A stretch of 64,000 nucleotides of DNA from Promicromonospora panici. GTDB taxonomy: Bacteria > Actinomycetota > Actinomycetes > Actinomycetales > Cellulomonadaceae. The translations under genes and the position numbers were made by a program. The stretch lies in assembly GCF_900608595.1 (NCBI RefSeq), contig NZ_UWYY01000027.1, forward strand, positions 1-64,000, read 5' to 3'. Positions within the stretch are counted from its first letter, which is position 1; the number at the start of each line of letters is the position of its first letter. The notes under the pieces were generated by a model that had not been told where the DNA came from, searched no databases, and saw nothing but the letters and a program-made list of their open reading frames with translations. Shown piece after piece: positions 43,190 to 52,257 of this stretch.

Positions 43190-44069
43190 CGTCGGCCTCG
43201 TCTCCGCCGCGTGGCGCACGCTCCGCCGCCGGCCCGACGTGATCGTCGCGGCCCTGATCGTCCTGTTCTTCGCGGTCATGGCCGCGTTCCCGCGGCTGTT
43301 CACCGCGACGAGCCCGCGCACGTGCGCCATCCGGGAGGCGCGGCTCGACCCGCAGGGCTGGGGCGCGGCCCATCCGCTCGGCACCGACGCGCTCGGCTGC
43401 GACGTGCTGGCCACCTTGGTGGCCGGGGTGCGGCCGTCCCTGCTGCTCGCGTTCGTCGTAGTGGGTGCCTCACTGCTCATCGGCGTCACGCTCGGCCTGC
43501 TCGCCGGCTACTACCTGGGCTGGGCGGACTACCTCATCTCGCGCACCATCGAGGTGTTCCTCGTCGTCCCGCTGCTACTGGCGGCGCTGCTCCTGCTCTC
43601 CCTGTTCAAGAACGTGGACCTCGGTGCCGGTACGTTCGACGTGATCCTGCTGCCCGCCGTCGTGCTCATCCTGTTCAACTGGATGGGCTACGCGCGGTAC
43701 GTCCGCGCCAGCGTCCTGGAGGCGAAGAACCTGGACTACGTGACCGCCGCCCGCTCCCTGGGCGCCTCGGACCTGCGCATCATGTTCCGGCACGTCCTGC
43801 CCAACGCGATCGGTCCGGTCACGGCCCTCATACCGACGTCGATCGCGGCGGTCATCGGTACCGAGGCGGTGCTCTCCTTCCTGGGCATCGGGGTGCGTCC
43901 GCCCGCGACGAGCTGGGGGATCCAGATCTCACAGGGCTCCGAATGGGTGCTCGGCGGCGCGCCACACATCCTGATCGCGCCGCTGGTCTGCCTGATCGCC
44001 GCCGTCCTGTCCCTGGTCGTGCTCGGCGATGCCCTGCGCGACGCCCTCGACCCGAGGCTCACGGCATGA
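43182..44069 (+). CDS. Peptide ABC transporter permease, DppC-like
   Basis: The 295-residue permease has an N-terminal tail and one helix, an outer loop, then five helices. HPLGTDALGCDVLATLVAGVRPSLL is the DppC signature and YVTAARSLGASDLRIMFRHVLPN the EAA loop. The start at 43182 overlaps the DppB-like stop by 8 bp. It forms the membrane heterodimer with DppB-like. Stop overlaps the ATG of the ATPase. Confidence 0.93.
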   Translation: MNDVGLVSAAWRTLRRRPDVIVAALIVLFFAVMAAFPRLFTATSPRTCAIREARLDPQGWGAAHPLGTDALGCDVLATLVAGVRPSLLLAFVVVGASLLIGVTLGLLAGYYLGWADYLISRTIEVFLVVPLLLAALLLLSLFKNVDLGAGTFDVILLPAVVLILFNWMGYARYVRASVLEAKNLDYVTAARSLGASDLRIMFRHVLPNAIGPVTALIPTSIAAVIGTEAVLSFLGIGVRPPATSWGIQISQGSEWVLGGAPHILIAPLVCLIAAVLSLVVLGDALRDALDPRLTA

Positions 44070-45172
44070 GCGCCGTCACCAACCCGGGCACGCGCCAGGC
44101 ATCGGACGCCGGGGCGGGTGGCCCGCTCCTCGAGGTCACCGACCTCGCCGTCGAGTTCCGTACGCCCGACGGCGTCGTGCGCGCCGTCGACGGTCTGTCC
44201 TACCGGGTGGAGGCGGGCCGCACGCTCGCCATCGTGGGCGAGTCCGGCTCCGGCAAGTCCGTGTCGTCGCTGGCCGTGCTCGGCCTGCTGCCGGACACGG
44301 CCCGGGTCACGCGCGGCAGCGTCCGCCTGGCCGGCACGGACCTGCTCACCCTGAGCCGCAAGGCGCACCGCGCGCGCTGCGGCGACCAGGTGGCGATGGT
44401 GTTCCAGGACGCGCTGGCCGCGCTCAACCCCGTGCACACCGTGGGCTACCAGCTCACGGAGGCGCTGCGCGCGCGGCAGGGGCTGTCGCGTGGCGACGCC
44501 CGCCGTCGGGCCGTCGAGCTGCTCGACCTGGTCAAGGTGCCGAACGCGAAGGCCCGCGTCAAGGAGTACCCCCACCAGTTCTCCGGCGGCATGCGCCAGC
44601 GCGTCATGATCGCGTCGGCGCTGGCCATGGACCCCGACGTACTCATCGCGGACGAGCCCACGACCGCCCTCGACGTCACCGTCCAGGCGCAGGTCCTGCG
44701 GCTGCTCGCGGAGATCCAGGCCGAGCGGCAGATGGGCCTCGTCCTGATCACGCACGATCTCGGCGTCGTGGCCGGCGTCGCCGACGACGTCACGGTCATG
44801 TACGCGGGCCGCGCAGTCGAGCAGGCCCCCGTGGCGCCCACCTACACGACGCCCGCCCACCCGTACACGCGGGCCCTCCTGCGCTCGATCCCGTCCGCGT
44901 CCGGCACGGGGCGGCTGCCCGTGATCCCGGGACGCCCGCCGAGCCCCGCCGCGATGCCGTCGGGCTGCCCGTTCCACCCGCGCTGCGACGCGGTGCGCGA
45001 CATCTGCCGCACCGAGGTGCCGCCGCTGGCCACGCCGGCCGAGGGCCGGACGTCGGCCTGCCACTTCGCAGAAGACATCATGGCGGGCCACGACCCGGCA
45101 CCGGACGCCGCTGCGGCGGACGCCCCAGCGCCGAACGACGGCCCGAACAACGGAGGTGGGGATCATGAGTGA
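44066..45172 (+). CDS. Peptide ABC transporter ATPase, DppD-like
   Basis: The 368-residue ATPase has Walker A GESGSGKSVSS, signature FSGGMRQRVMIA, Walker B VLIADEPTTALD and the oligopeptide-type C-terminal motif SGCPFHPRCDAVRDIC, whose cysteines bind an Fe-S cluster in some homologues. ATGA couples it to the permease. A Gly/Asn/Asp-rich tail overlaps the next gene by 8 bp. Confidence 0.93.
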   Translation: MSAVTNPGTRQASDAGAGGPLLEVTDLAVEFRTPDGVVRAVDGLSYRVEAGRTLAIVGESGSGKSVSSLAVLGLLPDTARVTRGSVRLAGTDLLTLSRKAHRARCGDQVAMVFQDALAALNPVHTVGYQLTEALRARQGLSRGDARRRAVELLDLVKVPNAKARVKEYPHQFSGGMRQRVMIASALAMDPDVLIADEPTTALDVTVQAQVLRLLAEIQAERQMGLVLITHDLGVVAGVADDVTVMYAGRAVEQAPVAPTYTTPAHPYTRALLRSIPSASGTGRLPVIPGRPPSPAAMPSGCPFHPRCDAVRDICRTEVPPLATPAEGRTSACHFAEDIMAGHDPAPDAAAADAPAPNDGPNNGGGDHE

Positions 45173-46325
45173 CGGCGTGCTCGAAGTGCGGGAGCTCGTG
45201 AAGCACTATCCCGTGCGCTCCGGCCTGCTGCGGCGTTCGACCGGCGCCGTCAAGGCGGTCGACGGCGTCTCGCTCACTCTGGAGCGGGGCAAGACGCTCG
45301 GCCTCGTGGGCGAGTCCGGCTCCGGCAAGTCAACGCTCGCGCGCGTGCTGGTCGGCATCGAGAAGCCGACGTCGGGCGCGGTGCTCGTCGATGGCGAGGA
45401 CGTCGCGCGCCTGTCCCGGGCGGGCCGCAAGCAGCTACGCCGCGACGTGCAGATGGTGTTCCAGGACCCGTACACGTCGCTGAACCCGCGGATGTCGGTG
45501 AGCGAAATCGTGGGCGAGCCGTTCGCGATCCACGGCATCGACCCGGCGGGTGGACGGCGGGCCGCGGTGGGCGAGCTGCTGGAGCTCGTCGGCCTGGACC
45601 CGGACCACGCGAACCGGTACCCGCACCAGTTCTCGGGCGGTCAGCGGCAGCGCGTCGGGATCGCTCGCGCGCTCGCCCTGCGGCCCAAGATCCTGGTGTG
45701 CGACGAGCCGGTCTCGGCGCTCGACGTGTCGGTGCAGGGACAGGTCATCAACCTGCTGGAGGACCTCCAGGCGGAGCTCGGCCTGTCGTACCTGTTCGTG
45801 GCCCACGACCTCGGCGTGGTGCGGCACATCGCCCACGACGTCGCGGTGATGTACCTCGGACGCATCGTCGAGCAGGGGCCCGAGGCCGAGGTGTACGACG
45901 GGGCGCAGCACCCGTACACGCAGGCGCTGCTGTCCGCGGTGCCCGTGCCGGACCCGTCGGTGCGGCTGGTCGAGGCTTCGACCTCCGAAGCAGGCTCGGC
46001 CAGCAGCAGCGGCGTCGGCGGGGCCGCGATAGTCCTGGAGGGCGACCCGCCCTCTCCGGTGGACCCGCCGTCCGGTTGCCCGTTCCACACGCGGTGCTGG
46101 CTCGCGCCCACGCTGCCGGAGGCGCAGCCCGACCCGATCCCCTCGTACCCGCTGACCGACCGGGCGGACGCGGGGCTGCGGCTGGTGCCAACGGCATGCG
46201 AGACGGACGGGCCGGCGCTGGTACCCCGCCCGGAGGCCGGCTCAGGCGGTGCTCCCGGCGGAGCTTCCCACGTGGTGGCCTGCCACTTCGCACGAGAGCT
46301 GGCCGCCCCTAGGGTCGAAGCATGA
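45165..46325 (+). CDS. Peptide ABC transporter ATPase, DppF-like
   Basis: The 386-residue ATPase has Walker A GESGSGKSTLA, signature FSGGQRQRVGIA, Walker B ILVCDEPVSALD and the C-terminal SGCPFHTRCWLA. GGAGGTGGGG precedes ATG 45165. A longer than usual C-terminal part ends in Gly/Ala-rich sequence. The last codon overlaps the ATG of the amidotransferase gene (46322-46325). Confidence 0.92.
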   Translation: MSDGVLEVRELVKHYPVRSGLLRRSTGAVKAVDGVSLTLERGKTLGLVGESGSGKSTLARVLVGIEKPTSGAVLVDGEDVARLSRAGRKQLRRDVQMVFQDPYTSLNPRMSVSEIVGEPFAIHGIDPAGGRRAAVGELLELVGLDPDHANRYPHQFSGGQRQRVGIARALALRPKILVCDEPVSALDVSVQGQVINLLEDLQAELGLSYLFVAHDLGVVRHIAHDVAVMYLGRIVEQGPEAEVYDGAQHPYTQALLSAVPVPDPSVRLVEASTSEAGSASSSGVGGAAIVLEGDPPSPVDPPSGCPFHTRCWLAPTLPEAQPDPIPSYPLTDRADAGLRLVPTACETDGPALVPRPEAGSGGAPGGASHVVACHFARELAAPRVEA

Positions 46326-47035
46326 CGCGTGTGCTGGTAGTCCTGAACTCGCCCACCAGCTCCATGGGCAGGCTCGAGCAGCTGCTTCCCGAGGCAGGTC
46401 TCGACCCGTTCCTGACCCCTGGCTCGGAGCTTCCGGAGACGCTCGACGGCTTCGCGGGCGTGGTCCTGCTGGGCGGCGGCTTCATGCCCGACGACGACGT
46501 CGACCACCCGTTCCTCGCGCGTGAGCGGAGGCTGACGACGGAGGCGTTGGAGGCCGGGCTGCCGCTGCTCGGCCTGTGCCTCGGCGGGCAGCTCCTGGCG
46601 CACGTCACCGGCGGCGTCGTGACGGCGCGGTCGGGCGAGACGGAACGCGGCATGTGCCCGCTGACCGTGCTGCCCGCCGCCGCCGACGACCGGGTCTTCG
46701 GCGACCTGCCCGGCGTGCCGGACGGGCCGCTGTGGATGATCGAGAACCACGCGGACTCGGTGACCACCTTGCCGCCGTCGGCGACGCTGCTGGTCTCCAG
46801 CGGCGTGTGTCCCATCCAGGCGTTCCGCGTGGGCGAGGCGGCCTGGGGCCTGCAGTTCCACCCCGAGGCGAGGCCCGAACGGGTGGCGACCTGGGACGAG
46901 GCCGCGCTCTCGGAGCAGGGCATCAACCGGGCGGCGCTGGCCGAGGCGGCGTTGGTACACGCGACCGAGAACGAGGCGCAGTCGCGCGCGCTGGTCCGCG
47001 CGTGGTCCGACGTCGTCCACGAGACCGCGAAGTAG
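46322..47035 (+). CDS. Class I glutamine amidotransferase-like protein
   Basis: The 237-residue protein has Cys86 in GLCLGGQ, with His180 and Glu182 in QFHPEA, so the glutaminase triad is complete. It is a stand-alone domain, with no synthetase partner fused or adjacent. Coupling by ATGA to the peptide ABC operon suggests it acts on imported material, such as a gamma-glutamyl or peptide amide, but the substrate is open. Confidence 0.82.
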   Translation: MTRVLVVLNSPTSSMGRLEQLLPEAGLDPFLTPGSELPETLDGFAGVVLLGGGFMPDDDVDHPFLARERRLTTEALEAGLPLLGLCLGGQLLAHVTGGVVTARSGETERGMCPLTVLPAAADDRVFGDLPGVPDGPLWMIENHADSVTTLPPSATLLVSSGVCPIQAFRVGEAAWGLQFHPEARPERVATWDEAALSEQGINRAALAEAALVHATENEAQSRALVRAWSDVVHETAK

Positions 47036-47046
47036 GGCGGGCGGAC

Positions 47047-47835
47047 ATGGTGGCGACAGGGACGCACAGCGACGGGGTGCCCGTGGTGGCCTACCGGATC
47101 GCCCGGGCCTCGGGCGAGGTGCTGGCGGCGCGCCAGGACGGCCTGGACTTCTACGCGGCCTCCACCGTGAAGCTCGCCGTCCTGGTCGCGGCGGCGCGCG
47201 AGCTCGACGCCGGAACGGCGAGCCTGGACGAGACCTGCGTCGCCACCCGGACCTTCACGTCACAGGTCGACGGCGCGGGCGAGTTCACGATCGAGCCCGA
47301 CGACGTCGACACCGGCCTCCCGCCGGACGGCACCCCGATGCCGCTCGGCGACGTGATCGAGCGCATGATCGTTGTCTCCTCCAACGAGGCGACCAACATC
47401 GTGACCGAGCGCGTGGGCCTGCCGGCCGTGAACCTCGCCTTGGCCGACGCCGGGGCCACCAGCTCGGTCTTCGGCCGCAAGTACTCCGACCTGGCCGCCG
47501 AGCGGGCGGGCGCCTCGCACCGCACCACGGCGGCCGACCTGTGCCTGCTCATGTCGGCGGTGGTCGCGGGCAGGCTCGCGAGTCCGGAGCGGACGATGTG
47601 GATGTGCGCGCTGCTCGGGCGCCAGACCGACCGCCAGCTCACGGCCGCCGTGCCGCACGGCCTCCCGTACGGCTCCAAGTCCGGCTGGGTGGACGGCATC
47701 CGGCACGACGTCGCGTTCGTGGGCGAGCCGGGGCCGGACGCCCTGGTGATCGCGGTGTGCACGCGCGGCTACGACGAGCCGTCCGCCGAGGAGACCCTGA
47801 AGTCCCTGGGCACCCTGGCACTAACCCTCGCCTGA
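47047..47835 (+). CDS. Cytoplasmic beta-lactamase-fold serine hydrolase
   Basis: The 262-residue protein has class A beta-lactamase style motifs: Ser39-x-x-Lys42 (ASTVK), Ser111-x-Asn113 (SSNE) and Lys211-Ser-Gly (KSG). No signal peptide or lipobox is seen, which is unusual for a penicillin-recognising enzyme. It is 11 bp after the amidotransferase gene, the last gene of the peptide transporter unit. A role in cleaving imported peptides or cell-wall fragments is plausible. Confidence 0.78.
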   Translation: MVATGTHSDGVPVVAYRIARASGEVLAARQDGLDFYAASTVKLAVLVAAARELDAGTASLDETCVATRTFTSQVDGAGEFTIEPDDVDTGLPPDGTPMPLGDVIERMIVVSSNEATNIVTERVGLPAVNLALADAGATSSVFGRKYSDLAAERAGASHRTTAADLCLLMSAVVAGRLASPERTMWMCALLGRQTDRQLTAAVPHGLPYGSKSGWVDGIRHDVAFVGEPGPDALVIAVCTRGYDEPSAEETLKSLGTLALTLA

Positions 47836-47845
47836 CCCCTTTTGT

Positions 47846-47902
47846 TGTGGGCGCGATCGTTGCGCCTAGAACGGGCGGGTAGTCGCAACGATCACGCCCA
47901 CA
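47846..47902. repeat. Dispersed palindrome, TGTGAGCGTGATCGTTGCG family copy 3
   Basis: The arms are TGTGGGCGCGATCGTTGCG with one mismatch to the complement, and the loop shares CCTAGAACG...GTAGT. It begins 10 bp past the serine hydrolase stop, so it most likely ends the operon. Confidence 0.8.
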
Positions 47903-47980
47903 GCCAAACGGGGGTTGCCTCCGGCATTCGTTTCCTATTGAATGCGTCTGCAATAGTGGCGGGACTAGGGAGGCGACGCG

Positions 47981-49618
47981 GTGACCACCGATGCGACAGG
48001 GACACGAACCGACGGCCTCGTGCAGGTCGACCGCAAGGAGAATTTCCTCAACCAGGGCTTCCATCTCGTCAGGTCCGGCGTCCTCGCCCCCGGCCTCCGC
48101 GTCCATCGCGACGTCGGGGCGATCTGGCAGCTCCTCACGTGGGGCCCGTCCATCGCCGGCGGCTACCGCGCCAGCACGGTCCGCGCCCCGCACCAGGCCG
48201 CCGTCGCCGACGAGCGTGGCACCTCGACGTTCCGGGAGCTCGACGACCGCGCCAACCGCCTGGCCAATGCCCTCGCGGACCGGGGCGTCGGCGTCGGCAC
48301 CGCCGTCGGCCTGATGTGCCGCAACCATGGCGGCCTCATCGAGGCCATGGTGGCGCTCGCCAAGCTCGGCGCGACCACCCTGCTGTTCAACTCGGGCCTC
48401 TCCCCCGCCCAGGTGTCGGCCGTAGTGTCCGAGCAGCGGCCGGCGGTCCTGCTCGCCGACCAGGAGTTCCTGGACCGGGAGCCCGACCTGCCCGCCGGCC
48501 TGCCGGTCTTCTCGACCTGGGCCGACGACGGCGCCTCCGGCCTCGCGGAACTCATCGAGTCGGGCAGCCCGGCCGCAACGCCGATCCCGGAGAGGCCCGG
48601 CCGGACGATCGTGATGACGTCGGGCACGACCAGCACCCCCAAGGGCGCCCGCCGCCCGCAGCCGCACGGCCTGAGCGAGGCCGCTTCGCTGCTGTCGGTC
48701 ATCCCCCTGCGGACCGGTGACCGCATGATGATCACCACGCCGATCTTCCACACGTGGGGCCTGGCGGCCATGCAGCTCGGCATGGCCCTGCACGCCGAGC
48801 TGGTCCTGCAGCGCCGGTTCGACCCGGAGCAGACGCTGCGCACCATCGCGGAGCGGCGGGTGACCGCCCTGATCGCGGTTCCCGTGATGCTGCAGCGCAT
48901 CCTCGACCTGCCGGCCGAGGTGAGAGCTCGCTACGACACGTCGTCGTTGCGCGTCGTCGCCTACTCCGGCTCGGCGATGCCCGCCGGCCGGATCACCCAG
49001 TTCCTCCACGAGTTCGGCCCCGTCCTCTACGGCCTGTACGGGTCCACCGAGGCCTCCTGGGCCGCCATCTCGACGCCGGCGGACCTCGCCGCGGAGCCGA
49101 CGACGGCGGGCCGCCCGCCCCTGGGCACCCGCATCGGCATCCTGGACGACGACGGCCGCCCGGTCCCGCAGGGCGACGTCGGCCAGATCTGCGTCGGCAA
49201 CGGGATGCTGTTCGAGGGATACACCAACGGCGCGGGCAAGCCGATGTTCGGCGGCCTGATGGCGACCGGCGACCGCGGCCGCCTCGACGCCGAGGGACGC
49301 CTCTACGTGATCGGCCGCTCCGACGACATGATCGTCTCCGGCGGCGAGAACGTGTTCCCCCGCCCCGTCGAGGACTCGATCACCGCCATGCCGGAGGTCG
49401 CCGACGTCGCGGTGTTCGGCGTGCCCGACAAGGAGTTCGGCGACCGGTTCGCCGCGTACGTGGTGCTGCACGACGGCGCGACGCTCACCGCCGAGACGTT
49501 GCTCGCCCGGCTCCGTGACGGCCTGCCGCGCTTCTCGCTCCCCCGCGACGTCCACTTCCTGGAGACGCTCCCCCGCAACCCGACAGGCAAGGTAGTCCGC
49601 CGCGACCTCCCGTCCTGA
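47981..49618 (+). CDS. AMP-binding acyl-CoA synthetase
   Basis: The 545-residue enzyme has the P-loop-like motif IVMTSGTTSTPKGARRP, GLYGSTEAS, GDRGRLDAEGRLYVIGRSDDMIVSGGENVFP and a C-terminal NPTGKVVRRDL with the catalytic Lys. It should activate a carboxylic acid as an acyl-adenylate, then form the CoA thioester; chain length is unknown. The start is GTG 47981, with GGGAGGCG nearby. It is convergent with tryptophan dioxygenase, 20 bp between stops, no hairpin. Confidence 0.92.
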   Translation: MTTDATGTRTDGLVQVDRKENFLNQGFHLVRSGVLAPGLRVHRDVGAIWQLLTWGPSIAGGYRASTVRAPHQAAVADERGTSTFRELDDRANRLANALADRGVGVGTAVGLMCRNHGGLIEAMVALAKLGATTLLFNSGLSPAQVSAVVSEQRPAVLLADQEFLDREPDLPAGLPVFSTWADDGASGLAELIESGSPAATPIPERPGRTIVMTSGTTSTPKGARRPQPHGLSEAASLLSVIPLRTGDRMMITTPIFHTWGLAAMQLGMALHAELVLQRRFDPEQTLRTIAERRVTALIAVPVMLQRILDLPAEVRARYDTSSLRVVAYSGSAMPAGRITQFLHEFGPVLYGLYGSTEASWAAISTPADLAAEPTTAGRPPLGTRIGILDDDGRPVPQGDVGQICVGNGMLFEGYTNGAGKPMFGGLMATGDRGRLDAEGRLYVIGRSDDMIVSGGENVFPRPVEDSITAMPEVADVAVFGVPDKEFGDRFAAYVVLHDGATLTAETLLARLRDGLPRFSLPRDVHFLETLPRNPTGKVVRRDLPS

Positions 49619-49638
49619 CCGCCCGCCCCGTCGTGCGG

Positions 49639-50499
49639 TCACGCGCCGAGCGGGCCGTCGATCTCGGTACGCACCGAGATGAGCTCCGGGAAGAACGTCA
49701 GGTCGAGAGCACGCTTCAGGAAGCTGACCCCGCTTGATCCGCCCGTGCCCGTCTTGAAGCCGATGGTGCGCTGCACCGTACGCAGGTGCCGGAACCGCCA
49801 CAGCTGGAACGCGTCCTCGATGTCGACCAGGTCCTCGCACGCCTCGTACAGCTCCCAGTAGTCGTGGGGGTCCTCGTAGATCGTCTTGAAGACGGCAGTT
49901 AGCTCCGGGTGCTCGGCCCAGGCCTGGGTGACGTCGCGGTCCAAGATCTCAGCCGGCACCTTGTGCCCGCGCCGCGCCAGCAGGCGCAGGAACGCGTCGT
50001 ACACCGTGGGTTCGTCCAGCAGCTGCGCCAGCTGCGCGTGCACCTCGGGCTTGTCCCGGAAGACCTGCAGCATCCCGGCGTTCTTGTTGCCCAGCAGGAA
50101 CTCCACGGCGCGGTACTGGTGCGACTGGAAGCCCGAGGACTGGCCCAGCGAGCCACGAAACTCCGCGTACTCGCTCGGGGTGAGGGTGGCCAGCACCGAC
50201 CACTGCTCGGTGATGGTGCGCTGGATGTGCTTGACCCGGGCCAGGCCCTTCAGGGCGCGGGACAGGTCGTCGGCGTCGAGGTACTGCCGCACGGCCCGCA
50301 GCTCGTGCACCACGAGCTTGAGCCACAGCTCGGTGGTCTGGTGCTGGATGATGAACAGCAGCTCGTCGTGGTGCGGAGGATCGCTCATCGGGTGCTGCGC
50401 CGACAGGAGCTCGTCGAGCCCCAGGTAGGCGCCGTAGTCCATCTCGTCGCGGAAGTCCGTGCGGATGGAGGCCTCGATGGGCCGGGTGTTACCAGTCAC
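49639..50499 (-). CDS. kynA: Tryptophan 2,3-dioxygenase
   Basis: The 286-residue haem enzyme oxidises L-tryptophan to N-formylkynurenine. Marks are YGAYLGLDELLSAQ, FIIQHQTTELWLKL, the haem-ligand His in FRHLRTVQRTIG, and GTGGSSGVSFLKRAL. The start is GTG 50499. It lies only 16 bp after hipA on the same strand, so it may be expressed with hipBA. Kynurenine formamidase and kynureninase genes are not in the window. Confidence 0.95.
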   Translation of the reverse strand: MTGNTRPIEASIRTDFRDEMDYGAYLGLDELLSAQHPMSDPPHHDELLFIIQHQTTELWLKLVVHELRAVRQYLDADDLSRALKGLARVKHIQRTITEQWSVLATLTPSEYAEFRGSLGQSSGFQSHQYRAVEFLLGNKNAGMLQVFRDKPEVHAQLAQLLDEPTVYDAFLRLLARRGHKVPAEILDRDVTQAWAEHPELTAVFKTIYEDPHDYWELYEACEDLVDIEDAFQLWRFRHLRTVQRTIGFKTGTGGSSGVSFLKRALDLTFFPELISVRTEIDGPLGA

Positions 50500-50515
50500 C
50501 TATCGAGCGTAACCC

Positions 50516-51769
50516 TCAGGCCGCCTGGGCCTCGTCGCGGTTCGGGTTCTCGAAAGCCTCCGCCATCAGCGCGATCTCCTCGGCCGGGAGCGACATGTCG
50601 CGCGCGATGCGTGTCCAGCCGGACGTCGCCGTCGCCACCTCGGCGAGCACCCGCCGGGCGTCGTCCTGGCGCAGCCCGTAGGAGTCCGCGGTGGCCAGCA
50701 GCACCCGCACGTCCCGGTCGATGCGGGACCCGCCCGGGCGCAGCGGCGTCGACTCCGCGACGGCGAACGGGTTCGGGTTCACGTCGAACAGCGGCGACAG
50801 CGACCAGCCGTCATGGCGGCGCAGGAAGCCGTGGTTCTTCATGTGGTCGTCCACGTTGCGCACGAGCAGCGTGAACGCGACGCGGCGGAACAGGTCGTGC
50901 CCGTCAGTGGCCGGCCGGCCCGAGTGGTCGGCGAGCGTCTCCGCGAGGGTCCGGTAGTCGATGACCTCGAAGAACGCCTTCTGCGTCAGGCTGTCGGCGG
51001 ACAGGAAGCCGATGCGGCCGCCGTCCGGACGCCGGTCGAAGCGGCGCGTTAGCAGGATGGAGCGCGCCGGCCCGATGCGGTGCAGCCGCGCCACCGGCAC
51101 CTCGATGCCGGCGTCCGAGGCCAGCCGCAGCGTCAGGTACTCCCAGGCCTGCACGTCCCACCGGTCGCCGCTCTCGGGCAGCTTCGCCATCCACAGGTCG
51201 CCCTTGTCGTCCTTGACGGTCACCTTCGGCCGGGCCCCGCCCATGGAGGTTCCGGCCGCGACCAGGAGCCGCACGTCGTGGTCCGTCTCCCGGTGCTGCG
51301 CGACGGCGTCCGCGGCGTCCGTGAGCGACGGCAGCTCCACCAGGTCGGGTACCTCCGCGCGCGGCGGCCCCATGAACGTCTTGCCGTCATCGAGCGAGAA
51401 GCGCAGCGCGCCCAGGCGGGTCTCGTCCTGCACGCCGAGCAGGAAGTCGACCTCGGTGAGGGTCATGAACCCGCGGCCCTCCGCGCGAGCGGCGCGCCGC
51501 TCGGCGTTGAACAGGAGCGTGCGGCCCCACTGGTCGGGCTGGCAGTCGGCGAGGACGCCGAACAGGGGCCGGTCGCTGCCCGACGGGATGTTCCCCGGCG
51601 TCAGCGGCAGCTCCGGGCACAGGGCGTACGCGCGCGCGTCGCGGAGGTAAGCGGCGTCGTAGCGGAATGTGCAGCCCACCAGGGCGCCACCACGATTGAG
51701 GTGCATGTCGAGGTCACCGGCGCGGATCTGTCCGCCACCGGGCAGTTCGACCTCGACATGTATCGACAA
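50516..51769 (-). CDS. hipA: HipA-family serine/threonine kinase toxin
   Basis: The 417-residue protein has the HipA core. The regulatory Ser-rich loop is GTSMGGARPKV (Ser175), catalytic Asp307/308 lies in RNVDDHMKNHGF, and the metal Asp329 lies in LSPLFDVNPNP. The N-terminal subdomain ends near residue 140. In classic systems HipA phosphorylates glutamyl-tRNA synthetase and slows growth; the target here is unknown. HipB is 14 bp upstream, so this is a type II toxin-antitoxin pair. Confidence 0.9.
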   Translation of the reverse strand: MSIHVEVELPGGGQIRAGDLDMHLNRGGALVGCTFRYDAAYLRDARAYALCPELPLTPGNIPSGSDRPLFGVLADCQPDQWGRTLLFNAERRAARAEGRGFMTLTEVDFLLGVQDETRLGALRFSLDDGKTFMGPPRAEVPDLVELPSLTDAADAVAQHRETDHDVRLLVAAGTSMGGARPKVTVKDDKGDLWMAKLPESGDRWDVQAWEYLTLRLASDAGIEVPVARLHRIGPARSILLTRRFDRRPDGGRIGFLSADSLTQKAFFEVIDYRTLAETLADHSGRPATDGHDLFRRVAFTLLVRNVDDHMKNHGFLRRHDGWSLSPLFDVNPNPFAVAESTPLRPGGSRIDRDVRVLLATADSYGLRQDDARRVLAEVATATSGWTRIARDMSLPAEEIALMAEAFENPNRDEAQAA

Positions 51770-51783
51770 TGTGGCTCACTTCC

Positions 51784-52086
51784 TCAGCTGGAGACTCTTA
51801 CCCGCTGCGGCAGGGCACGTTCCGCGTGAAACCTGCCCATCTCGGTGGTCAACGGGTCGCTCGCGCCGACGACGGCGTCCGCCACGCCGAGCACACGCAA
51901 CACGGCAAACGTGTTCTCGAGGCTGACGGTTCCGGTGCCGGTCTCGATGGCTCGCAGCGTGGTGCGGGTGATGCCCGCGCGGTCGGCGACGAGCTGGGCC
52001 GTGAGGCCGTGGATCTTGCGCCAGGCGCGGACGTGTTCGCCGAGTGAGGCGAGGTCGCGCCGGGTCCGGAGGGACGTTCTGGCCAT
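51784..52086 (-). CDS. hipB: HipB-like XRE antitoxin
   Basis: The 100-residue protein has an XRE helix-turn-helix (LGEHVRAWRKIHGLTAQLVADRAGITRTTLRAIETGTGTVSLENTFAVLRVLGV). It leads the hipBA pair. It should neutralise HipA and repress the operon via the perfect dyad 42 bp upstream. Confidence 0.9.
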   Translation of the reverse strand: MARTSLRTRRDLASLGEHVRAWRKIHGLTAQLVADRAGITRTTLRAIETGTGTVSLENTFAVLRVLGVADAVVGASDPLTTEMGRFHAERALPQRVRVSS

Positions 52087-52127
52087 GACAAACTCCCTTC
52101 GGTTACCAGGCTAGCCGACGGGCGCCG

Positions 52128-52151
52128 TAATGGTCACTAGGGTGACCATTA
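52128..52151. promoter_or_regulatory. HipB operator candidate
   Basis: TAATGGTCAC and GTGACCATTA are perfect 10-bp arms with a 4-nt centre, 42 bp upstream of hipB. The AT-rich flanks fit a promoter. HipB-type repressors bind such dyads. Confidence 0.7.
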
Positions 52152-52198
52152 TTTGTTCGGGCTCTGGTGGCGCCGGGCGCGACGGACGTGCGGGTACA

Positions 52199-52239
52199 GC
52201 AGAACGGGCCGCCCCACGGTGTGGGACGACCCGTTCTGC
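52199..52239. terminator. Hairpin after the orphan amino-acid-binding protein gene
   Basis: GCAGAACGGG...CCCAC and complement make a stem of about 19 bp with two mismatches and a 3-nt loop. It is 18 bp past the stop of the upstream minus-strand gene, insulating hipBA. Confidence 0.72.
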
Positions 52240-52257
52240 GCGACGTTCAGCGGTACG

